From Deltaproteobacteria bacterium (GTDB lineage: Bacteria > Desulfobacterota > Desulfuromonadia > Geobacterales > Pseudopelobacteraceae), in NCBI GenBank assembly GCA_016182975.1, contig JACPFJ010000025.1, positions 60,697 to 124,696 on the forward strand: a DNA stretch of 64,000 nucleotides, given 5' to 3'. The first letter of the stretch is position 1. Every line of letters starts with the position of its first letter. Positions 10,091 to 20,050 of this stretch are shown here, piece after piece. The notes below the pieces were generated by a model. That model had not been told where the DNA came from, did no database searches, and saw nothing but the letters and a program-made list of their open reading frames with translations. The position numbers were made by a program, and so were the translations under genes.

Positions 10091-12633
10091 CTGGAACCTC
10101 TTACAGGATGCAGCCTCTACCCATAGATCAAATCCTGCCCGAACTCATCCGCACCCTCCGGAACCACCCCAACACCGTCCTGCACGCCCCGCCCGGCGCG
10201 GGCAAGACCACACGCGTGCCCATGGCGCTGCTCGACATCGTCCCACCCGAGGCGGGCCGCATCGTCATGCTGGAGCCGCGCCGCCTGGCGGCGGTATCGG
10301 CCTCCCGCTGGATGGCGGCCGCCCTGGGGGAGGAGGTGGGGCAGACGGTCGGCTACTCGATCCGCTTCGACAGCCGCGTCTCGGCTGCCACCCGCATCGA
10401 GGTGGTCACCGAGGGGATACTCACCCGCCGCATCCAGAACGACCCGCTCCTGGAGGGGATCGGGATGGTGATCTTCGACGAGTTCCACGAACGGAGCATC
10501 CATGCCGACCTGGGGCTGGCGCTCTGCCTGGACGTGCAGCGCCAGGTGCGCCCCGACCTGCGGCTGCTGGTCATGTCGGCCACCCTGGACGTTGCGCCGC
10601 TGGCGCGCCTGCTGGACGCCCCGGTGATCGGCTCCGCCGGCCGCTCCTTTCCGGTCGAGGAGATCTACCTGGAGGGACATGATCGTTCCCCGCTGCCGCA
10701 GCGCATGGCCGCGGCCGTCCTGCGGGCGCTGAGGGAGCAGGAGGGGGACCTCCTCGTCTTCCTCCCCGGTTCGGGCGAGATCCGCGCCTGCGCCTCGCGC
10801 CTGGCCGAAACGGGCCTGGCGGAGAGGGGCATAACGGTCCACCAGCTCTACGGAGATCTCCCCTTCGACGAGCAGCAACGCGCCATCCTGCCCGGCAGGC
10901 GGCGCAAGGTGGTGTTGGCCACCAGCATCGCCGAGACCAGCCTGACCATCGAGGGGGTGCGGGTGGTGATCGACAGCGGTCTCTCGCGCAGGCTGCGCTT
11001 CGATCCGGCCGGCGGCATCAACCGGCTGGTGACCGTACGCGAGTCGCGGGCATCCGCCGAGCAGCGCAAGGGGAGGGCCGGGCGCCTCGCCCCGGGGGTC
11101 TGTTACCGCCTCTTCAGCCGTCACACCTTCAACGCCATGACGCCGCACACCCCGCCGGAGGTCCTGGAGGCCGACCTGGCGCCGCTTGTTCTGGAGTTGG
11201 CCGCCTGGGGTGTTGGCGACCCGTTTGCCCTCTCGTGGCTCGATCCGCCGCCTGTTGCCCCCCTGGCGGTTGCCGGACAGCTTCTAGTCCAGCTCGCGGC
11301 CCTGGACAGCGCCGGCAGGATCACCCCCCTGGGAAGCGCCATGGCCCGCCTGCCGCTGCATCCGCGTCTGGCCCGGCTGCTGTTGCGGGCCGAGGAGCTG
11401 GGCTGTACGCGGCTCGGCTGCGACGTGGCCGCCCTGGTTTCCGAGCGGGACATCTTCCGTGGCGGGAGCGCCGCTGTTGCGCCCAGTGCGGGGGCGTCGG
11501 ACATCTGTGAACGCTTGGAGTGCCTGCATGCGCGCAGTTCGGGCGCCGCCGGGGGAGGGCGGGGGGCGCCGGCGGCCATCCAGGGGGTCGAGCGGGTGGC
11601 GCGCCAGCTGCAGCGCCTGCTGGGGCCCGCCAAGGTGGATGATGCCTCGCTCGACCCGGACGATGCGGTTTCCCGTCTGCTGCTGGCGGCCTATCCCGAC
11701 CGTCTGGCCCGTCGCCGCGAGAGCGGCGAGGGGTGCTATCTCCTGGCCGGCGGGCGCGGCGCGCGGCTTTCGCCGCGCAGCGTGGCGTGCAACGCCGAAT
11801 ACATCGTGGCCGTGGATGTGGACGGCGGCGGTCTGGGAGAAGGTGTCATCCATCTGGCCTCGCCGGTTTCCGTGGAGATGGTGCGGCGGGAGTGCGCCGC
11901 CATGATCGTCCGGCATGCCGAAATTGCCTGGAGCGATCGGGATGGACGGGTCGTGGCCGCGAGGGAGGAGCGTATCGGTGCACTCCGCCTGTCGTCCGCG
12001 CCCTGCACGCCGTCCGGCGGGGAGTTGCTGCCGGTGATCGTGGCTGCGGTGCGGGCCTCGAACCTGGGGCTGCTCGACATGAACGACTCCGTGCGCCGGT
12101 TGCAGGGGAGGGTGGCGCTGCTGCGGCTGGCCATGCCGGAAGAGGGATGGCCCGACCTGTCGGACGGAAGGCTGCTGGAGACGCTGGAGGAATGGCTGAC
12201 GCCCCATCTGGAGGGGGTGCGCAACGCACAGCATCTGGGGGCGCTGGATGTCGCGGTTGCGCTGCGGGGAACGCTGGAGTACCGCCGGCAACGGCTTCTG
12301 GACGAGCTGGCCCCCACGCACCTGGAGGTGCCGAGCGGCTCGCGCATCAGGATCGATTACGGTAGCGGTGACGCCCCGGTGCTGGCGGTCAAGCTCCAGG
12401 AGCTGTTCGGCCTGGCTGAGACCCCGACGGTGGCGGCGGGGAGGGTGGCGGTGGTGCTGCACCTGCTGTCGCCGGCCGGGCGGCCGATCCAGGTGACGCG
12501 CGACCTGAAGGGGTTCTGGAACGGGGCGTACCATGAGGTGAAGCGGGAGCTGAAGGGGCGCTACCCCAGGCACCCCTGGCCGGACGACCCCTGGAGCGCC
12601 AAGCCTACACGGCGGGCGAAGCCGAGGGGGTAG
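10087..12633 (+). CDS. hrpB: ATP-dependent helicase HrpB
   Basis: The protein has about 848 residues, typical of HrpB. Helicase motifs appear in order: Walker A HAPPGAGKTTR, the family's DEFHERS version of the DEAH box, SATLD, and QRKGRAGR. The HrpB-specific C-terminal region ends GRYPRHPWPDDPWSAKPTRR. It belongs to the DEAH-box RNA helicases, and its physiological role in bacteria is poorly known. The start at 10087 overlaps the hemerythrin stop; a further ATG at 10108 is also possible. The frame is open further upstream, but only inside the hemerythrin gene. Confidence 0.94.
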   Translation: MTGTSYRMQPLPIDQILPELIRTLRNHPNTVLHAPPGAGKTTRVPMALLDIVPPEAGRIVMLEPRRLAAVSASRWMAAALGEEVGQTVGYSIRFDSRVSAATRIEVVTEGILTRRIQNDPLLEGIGMVIFDEFHERSIHADLGLALCLDVQRQVRPDLRLLVMSATLDVAPLARLLDAPVIGSAGRSFPVEEIYLEGHDRSPLPQRMAAAVLRALREQEGDLLVFLPGSGEIRACASRLAETGLAERGITVHQLYGDLPFDEQQRAILPGRRRKVVLATSIAETSLTIEGVRVVIDSGLSRRLRFDPAGGINRLVTVRESRASAEQRKGRAGRLAPGVCYRLFSRHTFNAMTPHTPPEVLEADLAPLVLELAAWGVGDPFALSWLDPPPVAPLAVAGQLLVQLAALDSAGRITPLGSAMARLPLHPRLARLLLRAEELGCTRLGCDVAALVSERDIFRGGSAAVAPSAGASDICERLECLHARSSGAAGGGRGAPAAIQGVERVARQLQRLLGPAKVDDASLDPDDAVSRLLLAAYPDRLARRRESGEGCYLLAGGRGARLSPRSVACNAEYIVAVDVDGGGLGEGVIHLASPVSVEMVRRECAAMIVRHAEIAWSDRDGRVVAAREERIGALRLSSAPCTPSGGELLPVIVAAVRASNLGLLDMNDSVRRLQGRVALLRLAMPEEGWPDLSDGRLLETLEEWLTPHLEGVRNAQHLGALDVAVALRGTLEYRRQRLLDELAPTHLEVPSGSRIRIDYGSGDAPVLAVKLQELFGLAETPTVAAGRVAVVLHLLSPAGRPIQVTRDLKGFWNGAYHEVKRELKGRYPRHPWPDDPWSAKPTRRAKPRG

Positions 12634-12656
12634 ATAAAAAACAACATCTGATTTTC

Positions 12657-12736
12657 AACGCAAAGACGCAAGGACTCAAAGAAGAACATCTTTCAGGATC
12701 TTGTTTTGCGGCTTTGAACCATTGCGTCTTTGCGTT
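12657..12736. repeat. Dispersed inverted-repeat element, copy A
   Basis: AACGCAAAGACGCAA (12657-12671) is repeated exactly in inverted orientation as TTGCGTCTTTGCGTT (12722-12736). Related elements occur near 18.5 kb and 61 kb. Here it fills the gap between the convergent hrpB and pgi genes and could also act as a bidirectional transcription stop, though a good T-run is missing. Confidence 0.85.
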
Positions 12737-12751
12737 AATGTTTTTCAGGTC

Positions 12752-14341
12752 TTATGGAAATTTTTGGAACTTCCACTCGTTGACCGACCCTTCACGCACC
12801 ACCTCCACCCCACGGTCCGGATTGGCCGCCAGGTGGCGCAGGATGGCGAAGACCGACTCGGCCTCCTCCCCCCTGCCGATGGCCAAGGCTGCCTCGTCGG
12901 CGGTCATGGCCCGCCTTTCCTTCCCCAGCATTTCGACGACGGCTTTCTGAAGCGAAATGACCGTGCCGGCCGCCTTCTTGCCCGCCTCCACGCCCGGCTG
13001 GTGATAGGCGTTTATGTTGACGAGACTCGCGTACAGGCCGACGCTCCGCTCGAACAGGGCGATCAGGGCGCCGATGGTGCGGGCGTCGATCCGTTCGACC
13101 GTGATGGTCATGGACTCGCGCCCCTTCTCGTACAGGGCCGTGCGGGTCCCTTGCAGGAAGCCGAACAGGAAGTCGCCGCTGGTGACTCCATCCTCGACCA
13201 GCATCGATGCGCCCGCGCGATCCTCAAGCACCTCGATGAAGGTGACGAAGAAGTTTGCCACCCCCTCGCGCAGTTGCTGCACGTAGGCGTGCTGGTCGGT
13301 GGAGCCCTTGTTGCCGTACACGGAAAGCCCCTGGTTGACAACCCTCCCTTCCAGGTCCAGCTCCTTGCCGATGGATTCCATGATCAACTGTTGCAGGTAG
13401 CGGGAGAAGAGCAGCAGCCGGTCCTTGTAGGGTAGCATGACTAGTGCCTTCTCGCCGCGGCCGTTGGTGGCGTGATGCCACATCAGCGCCATCAGGGCCG
13501 CCGGGTTAGTCAGCGTCTCCGGCCGGCGGGTGATCTCGTCGCAGGCCGCGGCCCCCTTCAGCAGCGCCTTGATATCGATCCCCTGCAACGCCGCCGGAAG
13601 CAGCCCCACGGCCGAGGTGACCGACGTACGGCCGCCGACCCAGTCCCACATCGGAAAGCGCTCGATCCATCCCTCGGCAACCGCCAGCCGGTCCAGCTCG
13701 CTCCCCTCGCCGGTCACAGCCACGGCGTGCCCGGCGAACTCAAGGCCCGTTTTACTGTAGGCGGCCCGGGCCTCCAGCATGCCGTTTCGGGTCTCCTTGG
13801 TGGAGCCGCTCTTGGAGATGACGATGGTCAGCGTCCGGGCCAGCTCCGGACCCAATTCGGCAAATACCCTGTCCATGCCGTCCGGGTCGGTATTGTCCAG
13901 GAAAGAGGGGCGCATCCGGTCGGAAGGGGAGGAGAGGGCGTCGGCCGTAAACTGCGGCCCCAGGGCCGAGCCGCCGATGCCGATCACCAGGAAGCGGGTG
14001 AAGGTTTCACCGCCCGGGGTCAGGATCCTGCCGCCATGGATATCGTTGGCGAAGCCTTGCACCTTGGCGATGGCCGCCTCGATCTCTTCCCGGATCTCCG
14101 GCGAGGGGGCCAGGGCAGGGCTGCGCAGCCAGTAGTGCCCCACCATGCGCTCCTCGTCCGGGTTGGCGATCGCCCCCCCCTCCAGCTCCTTCATGGCGGC
14201 AAAGGCGTTCCGCATGGCCGGCTCCATCTGCCCGAAGAAGCCTTCGTCGAAGCGCATCCGGCTGATGTCCAGGTCGAGGCCGATCCCGGGGCAGCGGCAG
14301 AGATATCGGTTGTAGCGGCTCCAGAGTTCGCTTTTGTCCAT
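12752..14341 (-). CDS. pgi: Glucose-6-phosphate isomerase
   Basis: It interconverts glucose-6-phosphate and fructose-6-phosphate in the cytoplasm. The 529-residue product contains [24 protein letters not shown], the [16 protein letters not shown] signature and the [13 protein letters not shown] motif near the active site. The frame extends to 14398, but ATG 14341 ([15 protein letters not shown]) has AAGGAG 8 bases upstream and fits the family. The gene converges on hrpB. Confidence 0.96.
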   Translation of the reverse strand: MDKSELWSRYNRYLCRCPGIGLDLDISRMRFDEGFFGQMEPAMRNAFAAMKELEGGAIANPDEERMVGHYWLRSPALAPSPEIREEIEAAIAKVQGFANDIHGGRILTPGGETFTRFLVIGIGGSALGPQFTADALSSPSDRMRPSFLDNTDPDGMDRVFAELGPELARTLTIVISKSGSTKETRNGMLEARAAYSKTGLEFAGHAVAVTGEGSELDRLAVAEGWIERFPMWDWVGGRTSVTSAVGLLPAALQGIDIKALLKGAAACDEITRRPETLTNPAALMALMWHHATNGRGEKALVMLPYKDRLLLFSRYLQQLIMESIGKELDLEGRVVNQGLSVYGNKGSTDQHAYVQQLREGVANFFVTFIEVLEDRAGASMLVEDGVTSGDFLFGFLQGTRTALYEKGRESMTITVERIDARTIGALIALFERSVGLYASLVNINAYHQPGVEAGKKAAGTVISLQKAVVEMLGKERRAMTADEAALAIGRGEEAESVFAILRHLAANPDRGVEVVREGSVNEWKFQKFP

Positions 14342-14461
14342 TTTAGGCTCCTTATAGGCGGTAGGTCGTGACATCAGGACATATTTGCACACAATCACGA
14401 TTATTCAAGCGCTATTTCCAGTATCGGGATATTCGGACAGCGGAGATTTCACGTGGACCGC

Positions 14462-15988
14462 TCACTGCTCGATCTCCAGGCTGCTTGCCGAGAAGACGCT
14501 GCCCGTGGAAGTCCCCTTCGCCTTGATCACCGTGCTCCCCGTCGCCACCTGGGCGGCGAAGGAGGCGAGATCTCCGTACGATGCGCCTCCCTTGACCAGT
14601 TCCACCCCCAAAGCGGGCGTGACCGTCACCCCCAGGATGGTGAGCCGTGCTGCGGCGAGGTCCACGGCCGTCACCCGTCCCTGCAGAATGGCGACCTGCC
14701 TGGCGTCGAAGCGCTGCACCTCGCCGGCAACAACCTGTCCGTTTACGTCCGCAAAGCCTATCACCTGCAGGTGGTCGCCCGGTGAAAGTCCCGCCAGGGT
14801 CAGGTTGGTGACCTGCTGCGGGGTCTTGCGGTTGTCGCGGAAGGCCGTGCCTGCGCCGGCCTTCACGGCAACGCCGTTTAAGGTCAGCGTGCCTGCAGTT
14901 AAGTTCACGGACGTCAGGTCTCCCTCCAGCCGCACTCTGCGCTGAGTCTCGGCCGTCACCTTCCGCGCGGCCAGGGTGCCGTCGGCCAGCACCGTCCCCT
15001 CCACCTCGAGCCGCGCCCCGGCCGCCACGATGGCCGCATCCGCCGGGTTCCCGCCCCGCAGGAAGGCCGCCGCCGACGTGGTGACCGTCAAGGCGCCATC
15101 CGGCCCGGCCATTACGAAGCTGTTGCCGCTGAGCGCCCCTGCGGCCACCCCCTTGATACGCATTGTCTCACCTGCCGATACTCCGGAGGTGGAACTCTTG
15201 CGCTCGATACGGGCGTTGCCGACCACGGAGCCAGCCAGGATTCCCCGCACCTCGACCACGAGCCCGGGTAGGGCAAGCTCCGCGGAGCTCATGTCGACGA
15301 AGGTGGCGTTGCTAGTGGTTACATTCACCCCTCCGATCGAGAAGGACCCGTCTCCCAGGAGGGTGATTGCGCCTTTGAGCTGGATGGGGCCGTTGATGAA
15401 GCCGGCGGACTTGAGGGCGACCCTGCTGGCCTGGATCCTGTCCCGGGCATCCAGGTAGCCGCTCACCTCCAGTTCCAGGTTCTGGTTCTGCCGGCCGGCC
15501 AGCTCGTTCAGATCGGCGATGCCGTCGAAGATCGTCGCGGCGCCGGCCTGGACCGTGCGGCCCAGCAGCGTGAAGGTGCCCGCAACGTCATCGACCGAGC
15601 CGTTATCCAGCGGGCCGCGCAAATCGGGGGAATAGACGATCCTGGTATAGCTCCCCCTGCCGCTGGCGGTGTCGTAGGAACCGCTGACCGCCACCACCAT
15701 GCCGCTGCGCAACACATCCTCGCTGGCAGTGCTGAAGTTGTCGAAGGCGAGCAGTATCGGGGCCGTAGAAACGGCCGGGTCGCCGGAACGGGTGAATTCG
15801 ATGCCGTTGACGATCACGCTGCCGAGGCCGTTCACCTCGCCGCTGGCCACAACCCGCTTGCCGGTGCCGACGATACCGCCCCCGCCGCCAGTCGCGTTCG
15901 GACCGCCACCGTTGCCGCAGGCGGCCAGGCAGGCGATCAGCGCGGATGCGACCAGAAGCCGCACTATGTCACCCCTTCGGATCCTCAT
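14462..15988 (-). CDS. DUF5666-repeat lipoprotein (second in operon)
   Basis: The 508-residue protein has a signal peptide and lipobox near residue 23 (LIACLAAC, then GNGGG). It is therefore predicted to be a lipoprotein beyond the inner membrane. The rest is a chain of beta-rich repeats of the DUF5666 type, each recalling VNGIEF, with phrases such as GEVNGLGSVIVNGIEF, LEVSGYLDARDRIQ and RLEGDLTSVNLTAGTLTLNG. The repeats resemble OB-like barrels. No enzymatic motif is visible and the function is unknown. Its start overlaps the end of the DUF6502 gene by 20 bases, pointing to translational coupling. Confidence 0.85.
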   Translation of the reverse strand: MRIRRGDIVRLLVASALIACLAACGNGGGPNATGGGGGIVGTGKRVVASGEVNGLGSVIVNGIEFTRSGDPAVSTAPILLAFDNFSTASEDVLRSGMVVAVSGSYDTASGRGSYTRIVYSPDLRGPLDNGSVDDVAGTFTLLGRTVQAGAATIFDGIADLNELAGRQNQNLELEVSGYLDARDRIQASRVALKSAGFINGPIQLKGAITLLGDGSFSIGGVNVTTSNATFVDMSSAELALPGLVVEVRGILAGSVVGNARIERKSSTSGVSAGETMRIKGVAAGALSGNSFVMAGPDGALTVTTSAAAFLRGGNPADAAIVAAGARLEVEGTVLADGTLAARKVTAETQRRVRLEGDLTSVNLTAGTLTLNGVAVKAGAGTAFRDNRKTPQQVTNLTLAGLSPGDHLQVIGFADVNGQVVAGEVQRFDARQVAILQGRVTAVDLAAARLTILGVTVTPALGVELVKGGASYGDLASFAAQVATGSTVIKAKGTSTGSVFSASSLEIEQ

Positions 15989-16799
15989 GGTCGTCCTCCG
16001 GCGGCCCTTCGAAGTAGTAGATGCTCAATCCTGCGCGGCTGACATCGTCGCCCGCGCCGGCCTCGTCATGTTCCGCCATCCAGCGGTTGAGATCCTCGAG
16101 GAGTTCCTGTGATCTCTTCCGCGTGAGTTCGCGCAACTCGGGGAGATAACCGGCGGGAAAGCGGTAGTAGCAGACCTTTCTCTGGAAGAATGGGTCCTCC
16201 CCATAGGCGTGGATGTTGTGGTCGATGGTGTTGAGCAGGTCCGCTGCCTCGACCCCCAGGATGGAGAGCTTCTCCGCGGTGCCGGCCTGCGGAACGTAGG
16301 CCTGGGCAATCAGGCGGATACGGCCGTCTTGCTCGCGTTCGACCAGACCGACCCTGAGGAGTTCGTCCAACACGGCGCGCGGCGGGATATCGCCGCTGTA
16401 ACGCCGCACCAGGACGCTGAAACTCCCCTCATGCCCGTCAAACGGTAGCGCGAGGGGCCTGCCGTCGCCATCCAGAAAATCGGGATCGCGGCTCCAGCCG
16501 CTGATGACGCGGGTGGAACGTTCCTGCTGGGCCATTGCTTCGTCGTCGCTCGGGTGGGGGAGCCGTTTGACCCGCAGCACCTCCTTACGGGAGAGCCCGG
16601 TCAGCATGGCGATGCGCGAGACCGACTGCCTGCGTCCCTCTGGGGGAAACGTCTCCTCGGCCACCTCGATGAAGACCCGCTTGGCCAGGTCGCTGAAGGT
16701 GAGGAAGGAGACGTTGTGACGCAGCAGTATTCGCGCCAGAGGCCTGAGCAACCTGGTCACCGCTCCATGGAGTATGTCGCGCACCGTTGCTTTCATCAT
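15969..16799 (-). CDS. DUF6502 family protein
   Basis: The 276-residue soluble protein opens MMKATVRDILHGAVTRLLRPLARILLRHNVSF. It continues with a helix-turn-helix-like region (QSVSRIAMLTGLSRKEVLRVK, residues ~58-78), which suggests a DNA-binding or regulatory role. The C-terminal half is charged, ending FEGPPEDDHEDPKG. I match it to DUF6502, a family often found next to DUF5666 lipoproteins. It sits between two such genes on the same strand, 89 bases after the first and overlapping the second. ATG 16799 and the next codon (16796) are both possible starts. Confidence 0.8.
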   Translation of the reverse strand: MMKATVRDILHGAVTRLLRPLARILLRHNVSFLTFSDLAKRVFIEVAEETFPPEGRRQSVSRIAMLTGLSRKEVLRVKRLPHPSDDEAMAQQERSTRVISGWSRDPDFLDGDGRPLALPFDGHEGSFSVLVRRYSGDIPPRAVLDELLRVGLVEREQDGRIRLIAQAYVPQAGTAEKLSILGVEAADLLNTIDHNIHAYGEDPFFQRKVCYYRFPAGYLPELRELTRKRSQELLEDLNRWMAEHDEAGAGDDVSRAGLSIYYFEGPPEDDHEDPKG

Positions 16800-16888
16800 C
16801 GTTCACCAGTCGGGCGGCCGGCTCGCCGCCGGCCGCCCTGGATTGAAACGTCTTGCCAGATTGAGCTGGCGTCAGTTGACTAAGTATA

Positions 16889-18319
16889 TCAGTTTTCCAG
16901 CTCCACATCACTGGCAGGGGCCGCGGTGGTGGTGAATGGACGCCACCGGACCTTGACCACCGTCACGTTGGGAACGATGGAGTTGAAGAACTGGGTTGCC
17001 GCGATCACGCTGTGCGGCGCATCGTTACCCTTGAACTCGGCACCGGTGGTGTTGACCAGGATGCCGGCAATGGTCAGGGTGTTGTCCGCAGCCGATGCGG
17101 CGCTTACCGGAGCCCGGAGGGTTGCCTCGCCAGGGTCGTTGTTCTTCACATCGATACGGGTGGCGGTGATGGCGAGTCCGTCCGCCCCGAGGCGGCCGCG
17201 CAGGTCGACGAACCTGCCCGCCAGTGCCGCCGGAGCCACGGCATTGCCGTTCTCGCGGATCTCGATCATGCTGGGCAGGGTTACGCTTTTGCCCAGGATG
17301 GTCAGGCCGGAGCCGCTTGGATCAACCGCGCTCACCAGGGCGCTGATGCGCAGATTATCCTTGAAGACGATCTTCTCGGCCAACAGGATGCCGTTGACGA
17401 TAGACCCTTCCGCCTCGACCTTCATACCGGTTGCCAGGTCGGCGGCAACACCGTTCACGAAACGGGTGGCGCTGTTGAACGCGACTTGGGTGGCGCCGAT
17501 CATGAAACCGGTGTCGCTGAGATTGGCCACGAAGCCTTCAACCTCGACCTCCTCGTTCTCCGCCGCCTTGAGCTCGTCCTCCAGTTCCACACGGATGGCC
17601 GTAATCACGCCGTCGGCCGGCGATACGGCACTCTTCACCTCAACGAAATCGCCGTTCTTGATGCCGCCCGCAGGCAACGGCGCACCGCTCAGGTTGACGC
17701 TCAGCCCTGTTGTTGCTGTGGGCGAGAGGAGCAGGGTCATGGTCGTGCCGCCGCTAAAGTCGGAGACGAATCCCTTGACTTCGAATTCGGCGGCATTGTC
17801 CAGACGCTTGATGTGGGTGGCCCGCAGGCCTCCCTTGTCGTCGACCAGGCCGCTTATCCGCACGTTGTCGTTGATAGCCAGGCCGGTCAGTTGCGGTTTG
17901 GCGTTATCATCCAGTACGATGGTCTGTCCCATGACCTTGATGAAGTCCACCCCCTTGTCGTCGATCCTCCCGATCAGGGCATCGCGGAACTCGATCTCGG
18001 TCGCCGCGCCTGTCAGGCCGTTTGCGTCAAGCCTGCCCTTGACGGTGATCACCATCCCCTCTTCCAGGTTGTTCCGTATCTCTGTCTCGTTCTGCAGGAT
18101 CTTGTCGGCGTTGTCGTCGCGCAGGTGGAGTGTCGCTCCGGCGACCCTAAACTCGACGCCGTTCACCACCACGCTGCCAAACCTCTCGATCGCCCCCTTG
18201 GAAACGGTTGCGCTGCTTCCGCTCGCCGGAGTTCCTCCTCCTGAACTACCGCACGAGCTTACCAGTGACGCGAAGGCAAGGGCGATCAACCCCAGCATTG
18301 CTGTTCTGATGCTTTTCAT
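16889..18319 (-). CDS. DUF5666-repeat lipoprotein (first in operon)
   Basis: The 476-residue product has a signal peptide and lipobox (FASLVSSC, then GSSGGG). It then has repeated DUF5666 units, for example GAIERFGSVVVNGVEFRV, GMVITVKGRLDANGLTGAAT and VEVEGFVANLSDTGFMIG. The ATG at 18319 is preceded by GAGGAGGTC at ideal spacing; the frame is open to 18364, but without a signal for initiation. It is a paralogue of the lipoprotein at 14462-15988 with the same repeat architecture, and it leads the DUF5666-DUF6502-DUF5666 operon. Confidence 0.85.
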   Translation of the reverse strand: MKSIRTAMLGLIALAFASLVSSCGSSGGGTPASGSSATVSKGAIERFGSVVVNGVEFRVAGATLHLRDDNADKILQNETEIRNNLEEGMVITVKGRLDANGLTGAATEIEFRDALIGRIDDKGVDFIKVMGQTIVLDDNAKPQLTGLAINDNVRISGLVDDKGGLRATHIKRLDNAAEFEVKGFVSDFSGGTTMTLLLSPTATTGLSVNLSGAPLPAGGIKNGDFVEVKSAVSPADGVITAIRVELEDELKAAENEEVEVEGFVANLSDTGFMIGATQVAFNSATRFVNGVAADLATGMKVEAEGSIVNGILLAEKIVFKDNLRISALVSAVDPSGSGLTILGKSVTLPSMIEIRENGNAVAPAALAGRFVDLRGRLGADGLAITATRIDVKNNDPGEATLRAPVSAASAADNTLTIAGILVNTTGAEFKGNDAPHSVIAATQFFNSIVPNVTVVKVRWRPFTTTAAPASDVELEN

Positions 18320-18448
18320 GGCTTGACCTCCTCGGTTCTTTTGTATTTGGGAAAATATTCCCAATTACTCTTGATTTCAGTATAGCCTTGCCGGCGGTTA
18401 TGTCAAACAAAATAGTCGAGAACGAACAGGACGGAAATAGCAATTGAT

Positions 18449-18567
18449 ACGCAAGGACGCAAAGACGCGAAGAGAAAACAGTTAGTTAGAATAAAACATT
18501 GCCTTTTGGGCGATCACTTTGTTTTCAAAAGGTCTTGATTCTCTTTGCGTCTTGGCGTCGTTGCGTT
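18449..18567. repeat. Dispersed inverted-repeat element, copy B
   Basis: The left arm ACGCAAGGACGCAAAGACG and following bases (18449-18474) pair imperfectly with the right arm CTCTTTGCGTCTTGGCGTCG and following bases (18541-18567). The arms share the ACGCAAAGACGC core with copies at 12657-12736 and 60929-61061. It lies in the upstream region of the DUF5666 operon and downstream of eno, both transcribed leftward. Confidence 0.85.
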
Positions 18568-18624
18568 AAGAAACTGCCTTTTGGATGATGGGTCCGGGTG
18601 AGGGGCGAGAAATATAGAGGTCAT

Positions 18625-18652
18625 AAAAAAAGGCGGGGTCGCCCCCGCCTTT
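18625..18652 (-). terminator. Intrinsic terminator of eno
   Basis: Read on the minus strand, AAAGGCGGG pairs with CCCGCCTTT (18629-18637 with 18644-18652) and is followed by a run of T. It stands 20 bases after the eno stop. Confidence 0.9.
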
Positions 18653-18672
18653 GGGTACCGATTGGCCGGTTC

Positions 18673-19992
<1,320 letters not shown>

Positions 19993-20050
19993 TTAACTCC
20001 ATTAAGAAACAATATAAACGTATACCACATTCCACGGCAAAAGGAAGCGG

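Noticed and set aside
16926..18326. 466-codon plus-strand frame opposite the first DUF5666 gene
   Set aside because: Ser/Pro/Leu-rich shadow with no signal or domain; the minus-strand lipoprotein has a ribosome-binding site and lipobox.
18449..18567. GEMM-type c-di-GMP riboswitch
   Set aside because: The GGACGCAAAG string resembles part of the riboswitch core, but it belongs to the dispersed inverted-repeat element; the GEMM tetraloop-receptor and pairing are absent.
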